A stretch of DNA of 64,000 bases, taken from assembly GCF_002217795.2 (NCBI RefSeq), contig NZ_AP018823.1:4788136-4852135 (forward strand). The letters are read 5' to 3'. The position numbers and the translations under genes are program-made. Positions within the stretch are counted from its first letter, which is position 1. Every line of letters begins with the position of its first letter. The notes under the pieces were generated by a model. That model did no database searches. It saw only the letters and a program-made list of their open reading frames with translations, and was not told where the DNA came from. This stretch comes from Aquitalea magnusonii (GTDB taxonomy: Bacteria; Pseudomonadota; Gammaproteobacteria; Burkholderiales; Chromobacteriaceae). This document shows, one piece after another, positions 19,981-27,861 of this stretch.

Positions 19981-20018
19981 CAGTGTCATGTGGCTGCTTA
20001 AGCGGCCACATGACACTG
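19981..20018. repeat. 38-bp near-perfect dyad upstream of the CoA-transferase gene
   Basis: The arms CAGTGTCATGTGGC (19981-19994) and GCCACATGACACTG (20005-20018) are exact complements. The centre is t-GCTTAAGC-g, whose 8 bp are themselves palindromic. The whole 38 bp is one dyad with a single T/G mismatch and no T run. It sits between the gcdH terminator and the next gene's Shine-Dalgarno, so an operator or a 5'-UTR structure is more likely than a terminator. Confidence 0.8.
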
Positions 20019-20066
20019 TCCATCCGGCCGCCAGACGGCCACTAACGAATGAATCAGGAGAACACC

Positions 20067-21257
20067 ATGGCGGGCGCACTTGCAGGCATCAAGGTTCTGG
20101 ATCTTTCCCGGGTACTGGCCGGGCCGTGGGCGGGTCAGTTACTGGCTGATCTGGGTGCCGAAGTGCTCAAGGTCGAGCGCCCGGGTGCCGGTGACGACAC
20201 TCGTCAATGGGCCCCGCCCAGCCTGGCGGATGGCACGGCAGCCTACTTCTTGTGTGCCAACCGCGGCAAGCGCTCGGTGACTGTCGATATCACCAAGCCG
20301 GAAGGGCAGGAGATTGTCCGCGCGCTGGCACGCGATGCCGACGTGGTGATTGAAAACTACAAGGTGGGCGGCCTGAAAAAATACGGGCTGGATTACGACA
20401 GCCTCAGCCAGCTCAATCCGCGGCTGGTGTATTGCTCCATCACCGGTTTCGGTCAGGATGGCCCCTATGCCGAGCTGCCGGGTTACGACTACATCGTGCA
20501 GGGCATGTCCGGCCTGATGAGCATTACCGGCCCGGCCGATGGTGAGCCGCACAAGGTGGGCGTGGCAGTCACCGACCTGTTCACCGGCATCTATGCCAGC
20601 AATGCCATTCTGGCGGCCATCATTGCCCGTCAGAGCAGTGGCAAGGGACAGTACATCGACATGGCGCTGTTTGACTGCGCGCTGGCGTCCTTGGCCAATA
20701 TCAATATGAATTGGCTGATCGGCCAGCAAGTGCCGCCGCGGCTGGGCAATGCCCACGCCAATATCGTGCCTTACCAGGTATTTGCCTGTGCCGATGGCCA
20801 TTTCATTCTGGCTTGCGGTAACGACAAGCAATTCCGTGCGGTATGCCAGGTGATCGGCCTGCCGCAACTGGCGGATGACGAACGTTTTGCCAGCAATCCG
20901 CAGCGGGTGAAGCACCGCGCCAGCATCGTTCCCTTGCTGGCCGAGGCCTTCATGGGCAATACCCGCGAACAATGGCTCAAGCAACTGGATGAAGCCGGTG
21001 TGCCGTGCGGTCCGATCAATACCGTGGACGAGGCATTCCGCGATCCGCAGATTCGCCATCGCGGCATGGAAATACACATGCAGGACAGCGTAGGGCAAAA
21101 TGTTCCCCTGGTAGGGTGTCCGATCAAACTTTCCGGCACACCAGTCGAGTACAATCAGGCCCCTCCCAAACTGGGTGAACATACCGACGACGTACTGCGC
21201 GCGCTGGGCTACGACGCTGCCAGGATTGCCACACTGCGTGAGCAAGGCACCGTTTAA
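20067..21257 (+). CDS. CaiB/BaiF family (class III) CoA-transferase, probably glutarate CoA-transferase
   Basis: A 396-aa family III CoA-transferase. Seen: 'LDLSRVLAGPWAGQLLADLGAEVLKVERPGAGDDTR' near the N-terminus, 'LPGYDYIVQGMSGLMSITG', and the catalytic Asp in 'QYIDMALFDC'. The family moves CoA between carboxylic acids. Placement beside gcdH suggests it activates glutarate with succinyl-CoA as donor, like mammalian SUGCT (inference). The ATG at 20067 has CAGGAG six bases upstream; an ATG at 20049 lacks one. It is preceded by a 38-bp dyad and followed after 90 bp by ETF-QO. Confidence 0.9.
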   Translation: MAGALAGIKVLDLSRVLAGPWAGQLLADLGAEVLKVERPGAGDDTRQWAPPSLADGTAAYFLCANRGKRSVTVDITKPEGQEIVRALARDADVVIENYKVGGLKKYGLDYDSLSQLNPRLVYCSITGFGQDGPYAELPGYDYIVQGMSGLMSITGPADGEPHKVGVAVTDLFTGIYASNAILAAIIARQSSGKGQYIDMALFDCALASLANINMNWLIGQQVPPRLGNAHANIVPYQVFACADGHFILACGNDKQFRAVCQVIGLPQLADDERFASNPQRVKHRASIVPLLAEAFMGNTREQWLKQLDEAGVPCGPINTVDEAFRDPQIRHRGMEIHMQDSVGQNVPLVGCPIKLSGTPVEYNQAPPKLGEHTDDVLRALGYDAARIATLREQGTV

Positions 21258-21347
21258 ACGCTTGTTTGATTTTGACGAGCGTGGCTGCTTCATTGCATGA
21301 TGACTGCCAGCTAATAAGGACAGCCCTCCGGGCGCAAAGGAGATGTG

Positions 21348-22982
21348 GTGCAACGCGATTATATGGAATACGACGTGGTGATCGTCGGCGGCGGCCCTGC
21401 CGGGCTGTCTGCCGCGATTCGCCTGAAGCAAGTGGCCGAACAGAACGGCCAGGAAATCAGTGTCTGTCTGCTGGAAAAGGGCTCCGAAATCGGCGCACAT
21501 ATCCTGTCTGGCGCCGTGATCGAAACCGGGGCGCTTTCCGAGCTGATCCCGGACTGGAAAGAAAAAGGAGCACCGCTGAATACCCCGGCGCTGTCCGACC
21601 GTTTCCTCTACCTGACGGAAACCGAGTCCATCCAGTTGCCGACTCCGCCGCAGATGCACAATCACGGCAATTACATTGTCAGCCTGGGCAATTTCTGTCG
21701 CTGGCTGGGTGAGCAGGCCGAAGCACTGGGGGTGGAAATCTACCCCGGTTTTGCTGCCGCCGAAGTGCTTTACCATGCCGACGGCTCGGTCAAGGGCGTG
21801 GCCACCGGTGCCATGGGCACCGGCAAGAACGGCGACCAACCCGGCGAACCCGGCATGGAACTGTGGGCAAAACAAACCATTTTTGCCGAAGGCTGTCGTG
21901 GCTCGCTCACCAAGATGCTGTTTGAGCGCTTTGGCCTGCGTGACGGTGCCGACCCGCAAACCTACGGCATCGGCATCAAGGAATTGTGGGAAGTCAAACC
22001 GGAACACCACAAGCCCGGCACCATCACCCACACCGTGGGCTGGCCGGTAGACACCGCCACTTACGGCGGCTCCTTCATGTACCACCTGGAAGACAATCAG
22101 GTCGTCGTGGGCTATGTGGTGGGTCTGGATTACACCAACCCCTACCTGTCGCCGTTCGAGGAATTCCAGCGCTTCAAGACCCACCCGGCCATCAAGGGTG
22201 TGTTTGAGGGAGGCCGTCGTCTGAGCTATGGCGCGCGCGCCTTGTCCGAAGGCGGCATCCAGAGTCTGCCCAAGCTCACCTTCCCCGGTGGTTTGCTGGT
22301 GGGTGATACCGCCGGCTTCCTCAATGTGCCCAAGATCAAGGGCACGCACACGGCGATGAAGTCCGCCATCCTGGCGGCCGATGCCGTGTTTGCCTTGCTG
22401 CAGGCCAATCCGGCAGCCCAGGGGCTGGAAGCAAGCGCTTACTCCGCCAGCTTCAAGCAAAGCTGGCTGCATGAAGAACTGCACCAGGTGCGCAATATCC
22501 GCCCGTCCTTCCGCTGGGGTCTGTGGCCGGCCATGATCTACTCGGCCATCGACACCTTCCTGTTCCGTGGCAAGGCCCCGTGGACGCTGCGACACAAGCA
22601 TGCCGACCACGAAGCGCTGCGCCCGGCCAGTGAATGCACGCGCATCGACTATCCCAAGCCGGACGGGGTGCTGACCTTCGACCGCCTGTCCTCGGTGTTC
22701 ATTTCCAACACCAATCACAGCGAAGACCAGCCGCCGCACCTGAAACTGAAAGATGCCAGCGTGCCGATCAGCTTCAACCTGGCCAAGTATGACGCACCCG
22801 AGCAGCGCTACTGCCCGGCTGGTGTGTATGAAATTGTCGGTCAGGAAGAGGGCAGCCCGCGTCTGCAAATCAATGCGCAGAACTGCGTGCATTGCAAAAC
22901 CTGTGATATCAAGGACCCCAGCCAGAACATCAACTGGTGTACCCCGGAAGGTGGTGGCGGTCCCAACTATCCCAATATGTAA
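21348..22982 (+). CDS. Electron-transfer flavoprotein-ubiquinone oxidoreductase
   Basis: A 544-aa membrane-associated FAD and 4Fe-4S enzyme that passes electrons from ETF to ubiquinone. Seen: the FAD motif '[18 protein letters not shown]' at the N-terminus, '[15 protein letters not shown]', '[26 protein letters not shown]', and a C-terminal ferredoxin-like domain with cysteines in '[20 protein letters not shown]'. It completes the route glutaryl-CoA dehydrogenase to ETF to quinone. The start is ambiguous: GTG 21345, GTG 21348 or ATG 21363. AAAGGAGA at 21336-21343 best fits 21348. A strong terminator follows. Confidence 0.95.
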   Translation: MQRDYMEYDVVIVGGGPAGLSAAIRLKQVAEQNGQEISVCLLEKGSEIGAHILSGAVIETGALSELIPDWKEKGAPLNTPALSDRFLYLTETESIQLPTPPQMHNHGNYIVSLGNFCRWLGEQAEALGVEIYPGFAAAEVLYHADGSVKGVATGAMGTGKNGDQPGEPGMELWAKQTIFAEGCRGSLTKMLFERFGLRDGADPQTYGIGIKELWEVKPEHHKPGTITHTVGWPVDTATYGGSFMYHLEDNQVVVGYVVGLDYTNPYLSPFEEFQRFKTHPAIKGVFEGGRRLSYGARALSEGGIQSLPKLTFPGGLLVGDTAGFLNVPKIKGTHTAMKSAILAADAVFALLQANPAAQGLEASAYSASFKQSWLHEELHQVRNIRPSFRWGLWPAMIYSAIDTFLFRGKAPWTLRHKHADHEALRPASECTRIDYPKPDGVLTFDRLSSVFISNTNHSEDQPPHLKLKDASVPISFNLAKYDAPEQRYCPAGVYEIVGQEEGSPRLQINAQNCVHCKTCDIKDPSQNINWCTPEGGGGPNYPNM

Positions 22983-23013
22983 GCAGATGCTGGCCGTTTG
23001 GCCGGACTGTTGC

Positions 23014-23041
23014 AAAAACCCGGCCTTGGCCGGGTTTTTTT
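23014..23041 (+). terminator. ETF-QO terminator
   Basis: Stem CCCGGCC / GGCCGGG (23019-23025, 23028-23034) extended by A/T pairs (AAAAA / TTTTTTT), 2-nt loop. Confidence 0.93.
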
Positions 23042-23108
23042 GTGCAATGCAACGATTTCTTGCATTCCGCCTTGACAGCCCACTGTCCTTGTTGGCAGGA
23101 TGGTCGGC

Positions 23109-23192
23109 ATGAATTCTTTCTCCGCAGTCTTTACCACCTACTTTTATTGGTACCGCACACCACGGCGGCTCCAAGGGGTGGTTCTGGACTAG
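23109..23192 (+). CDS. Putative leader peptide rich in aromatic codons (27 aa)
   Basis: An ATG at 23109 opens a 27-codon frame ending in TAG at 23190-23192. Residues 11-15 read YFYWY, and further Phe codons lie at 4 and 8, so seven of residues 4-15 are aromatic. A GGA-type Shine-Dalgarno (CAGGA, 23096-23100) lies upstream, and a TTGACA hexamer lies at 23072. Codon content like this is typical of leader peptides that sense charged Phe, Tyr or Trp tRNA. It precedes a competing-hairpin arrangement. The downstream gene is not a recognisable aromatic biosynthesis gene. The peptide call is inferred from composition and RNA structure; no homologue is claimed. Confidence 0.55.
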   Translation: MNSFSAVFTTYFYWYRTPRRLQGVVLD

Positions 23193-23253
23193 GAAAAAGT
23201 ACAGGACAACACAGAATCCCGAACAATGCCGCCGCGGTCAATCCGGCGGCATT
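23163..23253 (+). promoter_or_regulatory. Putative transcription attenuator (antiterminator/terminator pair)
   Basis: A 10-bp perfect hairpin, AATGCCGCCG (23225-23234) with CGGCGGCATT (23244-23253), is followed by a T-rich tail (tgttattt). The 7-mer CGGCGGC occurs both inside the leader ORF (23163-23169) and in the hairpin 3' arm (23244-23250). Both copies can pair with GCCGCCG (23228-23234). A ribosome stalled at the aromatic codons would free the first copy to block the terminator, which is the logic of trp/phe-type attenuation. Confidence 0.5.
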
Positions 23254-23315
23254 TGTTATTTCCAGACAAAGCAGACGCCGGACCTACCCAGGCAACCAGA
23301 CTGGAGATCCAGGTC

Positions 23316-23930
23316 ATGAATGAAGTCAGTGATGCAAGGCAGATCGCCCGAGAAAGCGCCAATCTGGTGCTGGACGGTGCCGTATGGTCCGTAACCCTGT
23401 TGACCGATGGTGAGGCCCTGGCCAACAGCGTCGCGCCCGCAGCGGACCGCCTGTATCGCACCCTGCAACAGCATGACCAGGCGGCCGCCACCCCGGTACT
23501 GGAGTCCTTGCTGCCTGATATTCGTGCCTTGGCCATGCTGTTGTCCTCATTGCGCATCAAGAGCGCATGTTCACCCAGCCGCTTTGCCGATGAAACCGAC
23601 TGGCTCGCCGCACGTATTGCCGTGCTGGAGCTGAGCCACGTTGCAGTGACCTTGCCGGAGCTAAGCCAGCTAGATGAGGCCAACCGCCGTCTGAAAGTGC
23701 TGTCCGAGCAACTGCAACTGACACTGCCTTGTGCTGCCCCGGTATTGTTGACTGCGCCGCAGCGCAGCCCCGGCATCTTGCAGGGCTGGAGCCGTCAGCG
23801 CATGAGCGGCATGGTTGGTGTGGCGCATGGCATGCAGTCCTTGTTCATGGCGTCGCGCCTGGCGGCCCAACAGTGCCGCGACCGTCTGCAGCCGCTGTGG
23901 CAGCGTCTGCAGGCCCCGGCCAGCAACTGA
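23316..23930 (+). CDS. Hypothetical protein (204 aa)
   Basis: I do not recognise this protein. It is predicted soluble and mostly α-helical, rich in Ala, Leu and Gln, with no signal peptide. Helical stretches include 'DARQIARESANLVLDGAVWSV', 'VLESLLPDIRALAMLLSSL' and a C-terminal 'RLAAQQCRDRLQPLWQRL'. The ATG at 23316 has GGAG about 9 bases upstream; the frame stays open back to 23226, but that stretch overlaps the attenuator hairpin. It lies 124 bp after the leader ORF and 9 bp before a small membrane-protein gene, so these two form an operon. Confidence 0.7.
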   Translation: MNEVSDARQIARESANLVLDGAVWSVTLLTDGEALANSVAPAADRLYRTLQQHDQAAATPVLESLLPDIRALAMLLSSLRIKSACSPSRFADETDWLAARIAVLELSHVAVTLPELSQLDEANRRLKVLSEQLQLTLPCAAPVLLTAPQRSPGILQGWSRQRMSGMVGVAHGMQSLFMASRLAAQQCRDRLQPLWQRLQAPASN

Positions 23931-23939
23931 AAGACAAAC

Positions 23940-24278
23940 ATGGATTTATCCACCCGCGACGACGAGCGCCGGCTGAACAACCTCACCCTGCTGGTGTATA
24001 TCCTGCAAGGCATCAGCCTGTTTACCGGCCTGCCCATGGTGGTGGCGGTAATCATCAATTATCTCAAGCGCGATGAGTGTCGCGGAACGCTGTACCAAAG
24101 CCATTTTGACTGGCAGATCCGCACCTTCTGGTTCTGCCTGCTCGGAACCGTGCTGGGCTATGCCTTGGTATGGATACTGGTCGGCTTTGTCATTCTGGGG
24201 CTAACCTGGCTGTGGTGCCTGTACCGGGTGCTGCGCGGCATTCTGGCCTTGAATGACGGCAAGCCGCTGCCTGTCTAG
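23940..24278 (+). CDS. Small inner-membrane protein, DUF4870-like
   Basis: A 112-aa protein with three hydrophobic segments: about 16-40 ('LLVYILQGISLFTGLPMVVAV' region), 62-82 ('TFWFCLLGTVLGYALVWILV') and 82-100, with a conserved-looking 'YLKRDECRGTLYQSHFDWQIRTFW' cytosolic loop between the first and second. This pattern resembles DUF4870/TIGR-type small membrane proteins common in Neisseriales. Function unknown. It starts 9 bp after the preceding hypothetical gene. Confidence 0.75.
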   Translation: MDLSTRDDERRLNNLTLLVYILQGISLFTGLPMVVAVIINYLKRDECRGTLYQSHFDWQIRTFWFCLLGTVLGYALVWILVGFVILGLTWLWCLYRVLRGILALNDGKPLPV

Positions 24279-24633
24279 CGGGCAAAAAAGAAGGGCAACC
24301 AGAGCCGGCTGCCCAAAGAGGCCCTGAGCACGCAAGCAGGCCACAGCCTGCTGCCATGCCGAACCATGCGTTGACATGGCGAATGCGCCAAAGAACCTAC
24401 GTCGCTATCACATGACTGACTTCGTATTGCGGTCGCAATCGGAACCGACCAGACCCCGGTAACGAATGGCCACCATGCTATCCCGTCCGTGCCGGTTTTC
24501 AACAGAAAAATGACAACGGCACTTGTCGCAGGTCAAATGCGGCAACTCGACAATAAAAGTCCGACAAAACAAGGCTGTGGCGTAAAATAGCTGCCTTTGG
24601 CACAATGCGCCTCCTTCAGTCCGGTCTGAAAGC
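24279..24633. other. 355-bp intergenic region with a candidate promoter
   Basis: No credible gene is seen. A hairpin near 24293-24315 (GGGCA...TGCCC) has its T run on the minus strand, where no gene would use it. Toward the right end, CCGACA (24561-24566) and TAAAAT (24583-24588) with a 16-bp spacer form a plausible sigma-70 promoter 46 bp upstream of the DUF3820 gene. A minus-strand frame crossing the region is Cys-rich but lacks a start with a ribosome site and runs into the DUF3820 gene. Confidence 0.4.
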
Positions 24634-24846
24634 ATGCAACAAGAAGATCTGCAGCGTCTGGTTACCACCGCCATGCCCTTTGGCAAACACCAGGGCGTAC
24701 TGATTTGTGATTTGCCCGGCAATTACCTCAACTGGTTTGCCCGTGAAGGATTCCCCAAGGGGGAAATCGGTCGTCTGCTGCAATTGATGCAGGAGATAGA
24801 CCACAATGGACTGAGTTATTTACTGGACCCGTTAAGAAAGCGTTAA
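24634..24846 (+). CDS. DUF3820 family protein
   Basis: A 70-aa protein with the DUF3820 core: 'TAMPFGKHQGVLICDLPGNYLNWFAREGFPKGEIGRLLQLM'-type layout (residues about 11-52), in which 'PFGKxxG' and 'LPxxYLxWF' are the diagnostic elements. The domain is annotated in Pseudomonas as a putative quorum-sensing-regulated virulence factor, but its molecular role is unclear. It lies 3 bp before ylqF on the same strand and may be co-transcribed with it. Confidence 0.85.
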   Translation: MQQEDLQRLVTTAMPFGKHQGVLICDLPGNYLNWFAREGFPKGEIGRLLQLMQEIDHNGLSYLLDPLRKR

Positions 24847-24849
24847 AGC

Positions 24850-25788
24850 ATGGCAATTCAATGGTTTCCCGGCCACATGAACAAGGCGCGCAAAGATGTG
24901 ATGGAGCGCCTGAAAGAAATCGATGTGGTCATCGAAATGCTGGATGCGCGCTTGCCGGCGTCCAGCGCCAATCCGATGCTGGCGCGCATGGCCAAGGGCA
25001 AGCCGCGCCTGATGATCCTCAACAAGCAAGACCTGGCCGACCCCGCCATCACCAGCCAGTGGCTGGAATGGTATCGCGCCAAAAAGCAGACCCAGGCCAT
25101 TGGCCTGGATGCCGGCGAACGCGCGCCCTCGCAAAAGCTGGTGGCCGCCTGTCGCGAGCTGGCACCTAACCGTGGCGGGCTGGACAAGCCGCTGCGCGTG
25201 CTGATTTGCGGTATTCCCAATGTCGGCAAGTCCACGCTGATCAACAGCATGAGCAGCCGCAAGATCGCCAAGACCGGCAATATGCCTGGTGTCACCAAGA
25301 ACGAGCAACGCATCATCCTGGCCGATGACGTCGAGCTGTACGACACCCCCGGCATGCTGTGGCCCAAGATCGAAGTGGAGGAGGGTGGCTACAATCTGGC
25401 CGCCAGCGGTGCCGTTGGCCGCAATGCCATGGACGAGGAAGAAGTGTCGCTGGAGTTGCTCAAATACCTGCTGCAACACTATGTCCCCGAACTGACCGCC
25501 CGCTACAAGCTGGACGAGGTGGACGGCCTGCAGGACTGGCAGGTGCTGGAAATGATTGGCCGCAAGCGTGGTGCCATGCTGGGCGGCGGTCGCGTCAATA
25601 TCCAGAAAGCAGCTGAAATCGTGCTGACCGATTTTCGCGATGGCAATACCGGCCGCATCACGCTGGAACGCCCGCAAGAATGGGTGGTGTGGGAAAAGCG
25701 CGCCAAGGAACTGGCCGCCCAGAAGGCTGCCGCGCGCGAGGCCATGCTCAGCGAAAAGGAAAAGCGCAAGCATGCTTCACGCGGCTAA
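24850..25788 (+). CDS. ylqF: Ribosome biogenesis GTPase YlqF/RbgA
   Basis: A 312-aa circularly permuted GTPase needed for late 50S assembly. The motif order is the diagnostic G4-G5-G1-G3: NKQD at 58-61, GIPNVGKST (P-loop) at 121-129 and DTPG at 165-168. The N-terminal 'MAIQWFPGHMNKA' is a YlqF signature. The C-terminal part (about 215-312) is the helical RNA/ribosome-contacting domain ending in a Lys/Arg-rich tail. It starts 3 bp after the DUF3820 stop. Confidence 0.94.
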   Translation: MAIQWFPGHMNKARKDVMERLKEIDVVIEMLDARLPASSANPMLARMAKGKPRLMILNKQDLADPAITSQWLEWYRAKKQTQAIGLDAGERAPSQKLVAACRELAPNRGGLDKPLRVLICGIPNVGKSTLINSMSSRKIAKTGNMPGVTKNEQRIILADDVELYDTPGMLWPKIEVEEGGYNLAASGAVGRNAMDEEEVSLELLKYLLQHYVPELTARYKLDEVDGLQDWQVLEMIGRKRGAMLGGGRVNIQKAAEIVLTDFRDGNTGRITLERPQEWVVWEKRAKELAAQKAAAREAMLSEKEKRKHASRG

Positions 25789-26412
25789 CAAGCGTGATAG
25801 TGGTTTGCCGATAACTGAACTGGATAGCGCAGAATGTCGTCAGGAGCATGGCGCTATCCGGTCTGGATATTCGTTCTGAAGCGGATGATCACCCGACATG
25901 CTCGTGCTTTAGTGCTGAGCCGCGCGGTGTTTCTGTTGCTCTGTGATACGGTGTGCCTGGCATATTCCGACCGGAATATCCGGCCATGCCAGCTCAATGG
26001 ACAGTGGTACTAGTCCGCCTCTCTTTACCTTGCCCGCCAGTTTTGCCGCCGGCCAACTGCCGCATGAAGCTGCCAGTCCACTTGCAGACAAGGCGGTATT
26101 TTTGCGGCGCAAGCTGGCTTGGCTGCTGCCTGCAGCTCATCCCATCAGTCGACTGCATTCTGGGCGGATGTTGGCGCTAAGCATGGCCAGCTACCCTGTA
26201 TTTCCGTTTTGCTCATGCCTTGTGTGTGGCAAGCCTTGCCAGCATCCATCGGGCGGACTGGCCTCTATGCCAGTGTGCTGCCAAAGCGGACAGTAGCTCT
26301 TTACTCTCTCCCTCGTCTACCTTGCAGGACTATTTCGTCTGCCACACGTACTGATCAAAACAAATTTCACAGGTGGTCGGTGGCAAACCAGTTCGTCGAC
26401 AAGGAGGGCAAG
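25789..26412. other. 624-bp stretch without a credible gene
   Basis: Open frames here are short, Cys/Pro/Ser-rich and lack ribosome sites, so I see no supported gene. It holds two clear inverted repeats: GGATAGCGC (25822-25830) with GCGCTATCC (25851-25859), a 20-nt loop and no T run, and ATATTCCG-AC-CGGAATAT (25962-25979). The rest is probably the 5' regulatory region of the transporter-amidase unit. Coding remnants are possible but not demonstrable. Confidence 0.5.
25962..25979. promoter_or_regulatory. Palindromic candidate operator
   Basis: ATATTCCG-AC-CGGAATAT is a perfect 8-bp inverted repeat with a 2-bp centre. It lies about 430 bp upstream of the transporter start. No regulator gene adjoins it, so the binding protein is unknown. 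Confidence 0.4.
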
Positions 26413-27735
26413 GTGAACAGCTTACACAAACCGGTTTCCCGCAAGCGGCAGATCATTGCAGCTGTGATCGGTAATACCCTGGAGTGGTACGACTTCATTG
26501 TCTACGGCTTCATGACCAGCATCATTTCCAAGCTGTTTTTCCCGGCAGACGGCAATGAATTCATCTCCCTGCTGATGGCGACGGCTACATTTGGCGTCGG
26601 TTTCTTCATGCGTCCCGTTGGCGGCGTGTTGCTGGGCATCTATGCGGATCGCAAAGGGCGCAAGGCAGCCATGCAGCTCATCATGGCCATCATGGCACTG
26701 GTTTCCTTGCTGATTGCCTGCGCGCCACCCTATGCCGCCATCGGTATTGCCGCCCCCGTGCTGATCGTGATTGCCAGATTGCTGCAGGGCTTTGCCACCG
26801 GTGGTGAATACGCCAGTGCTACCGCTTTTCTGGTGGAGACTGCACCGCCTGCTCAGCGTGGCCTGTATGGCTCCTGGCAACTGGTTGGGCAGATGCTGGC
26901 CATCCTGGGCGGTGCCGGCATGGGTGCGCTGATCACGCATAATCTGGATCAGGGCCAACTGGAAAGCTGGGGCTGGCGGTTGCCATTTTTGCTTGGCTTG
27001 TTGATTGCACCGGTCGGGCTGTGGATCCGGCGCTACATGGATGAGACCGAGGCTTTTGTTGCAGCCTCCCCGGAGGAAGCCAGCGATGGTAGCCTCGGCG
27101 GGCAGCTACAGCGCAATCATCGCCATATTCTGCTGACCATCGGGCTGACCATTCCTGGCACTGCCGCATTTTACGTATTGCTGGTGAACATGCCGGCCTA
27201 TGTACATCGTCAGTTCGGCTTGCCGCTGGATCAGGCGTTTGCCATTCAGATGCTGGCTGTTGCCTGGATGACCTTGCTGATCCCGTTATCCGGGGCCTTG
27301 TCCGACCGGATCGGGCGGCGCCCGCTGCTGTTGTGGCCTTATTTTGGCCTGTTGCTGCTGGTCTATCCCGGCTTTTCCTGGCTGGCGGCAGCCCCCAGTA
27401 TTGAGAGATTGCTGGTGGTGCAACTGCTGTTCTGCACCATGCTGGGCTTGAGCTATGGCCCGGCTCCGACGGCGATGTCCGAGTTGTTTCCGGTCAAGGT
27501 GCGTTCCACGGGGGTTTCCATCGGTTACAACCTGGCCGTCATGATATTTGGTGGATTTGCCCCCTTCATTGTTACTTGGCTGGCAGGTAGCACCGGCTCA
27601 CCGATTGCTCCGGTCTACTACTTGCTATTGTCTACCGCCTTGGGGGTGCTGGCCTGCTATTTCCTGCCTCGCGGGCGCGCTGTCACCGGTGACGACGCGC
27701 TGCCGGCGATCCCGCTTGGCCAGCCTCCCCACTGA
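26413..27735 (+). CDS. MFS transporter, metabolite:H+ symporter (MHS) type
   Basis: A 440-aa inner-membrane protein with about 12 hydrophobic segments. MHS-family marks: 'GNTLEWYDFIVYGFM' in the first helix, 'RPVGGVLLGIYADRKGRK' after helix 2, 'RLLQGFATGGEYASATAFLVE' in helix 4, and 'LSDRIGRRPLL' in the second half. The family includes citrate, tricarballylate, ketoglutarate, proline/betaine and shikimate symporters, so a small organic acid or amide is likely. GTG 26413 is chosen for the AAGGAGG Shine-Dalgarno at 26401; a longer frame upstream lacks membrane-protein similarity. An amidase gene follows after 126 bp and may process the imported compound. Confidence 0.88.
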   Translation: MNSLHKPVSRKRQIIAAVIGNTLEWYDFIVYGFMTSIISKLFFPADGNEFISLLMATATFGVGFFMRPVGGVLLGIYADRKGRKAAMQLIMAIMALVSLLIACAPPYAAIGIAAPVLIVIARLLQGFATGGEYASATAFLVETAPPAQRGLYGSWQLVGQMLAILGGAGMGALITHNLDQGQLESWGWRLPFLLGLLIAPVGLWIRRYMDETEAFVAASPEEASDGSLGGQLQRNHRHILLTIGLTIPGTAAFYVLLVNMPAYVHRQFGLPLDQAFAIQMLAVAWMTLLIPLSGALSDRIGRRPLLLWPYFGLLLLVYPGFSWLAAAPSIERLLVVQLLFCTMLGLSYGPAPTAMSELFPVKVRSTGVSIGYNLAVMIFGGFAPFIVTWLAGSTGSPIAPVYYLLLSTALGVLACYFLPRGRAVTGDDALPAIPLGQPPH

Positions 27736-27861
27736 CCGCGTGGCCCAGCGTCATCCTGTTATTCCCAGTTTGTTCAATCAACCGATCAGGCCATGTGATG
27801 TCGGCACATGGCCGCTGACGGTGATGACTTGCCGCCATATTCACTTTTCTCGGGAGCCAAC

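Noticed and set aside
20139..23174. 1011-codon minus-strand frame
   Set aside because: Antisense to the CoA-transferase and ETF-QO genes and across their terminator; His/Gly/Gln-rich shadow with no domain.
24408..24722. Minus-strand 104-codon Cys-rich frame
   Set aside because: No ribosome site, overlaps the start of the DUF3820 gene and its likely promoter; looks like chance.
25943..26296. Plus-strand 117-codon frame in the gap before the MHS transporter
   Set aside because: Pro/Ser/Cys-rich, no Shine-Dalgarno, several equally long overlapping frames in the same place; no sign of coding selection.
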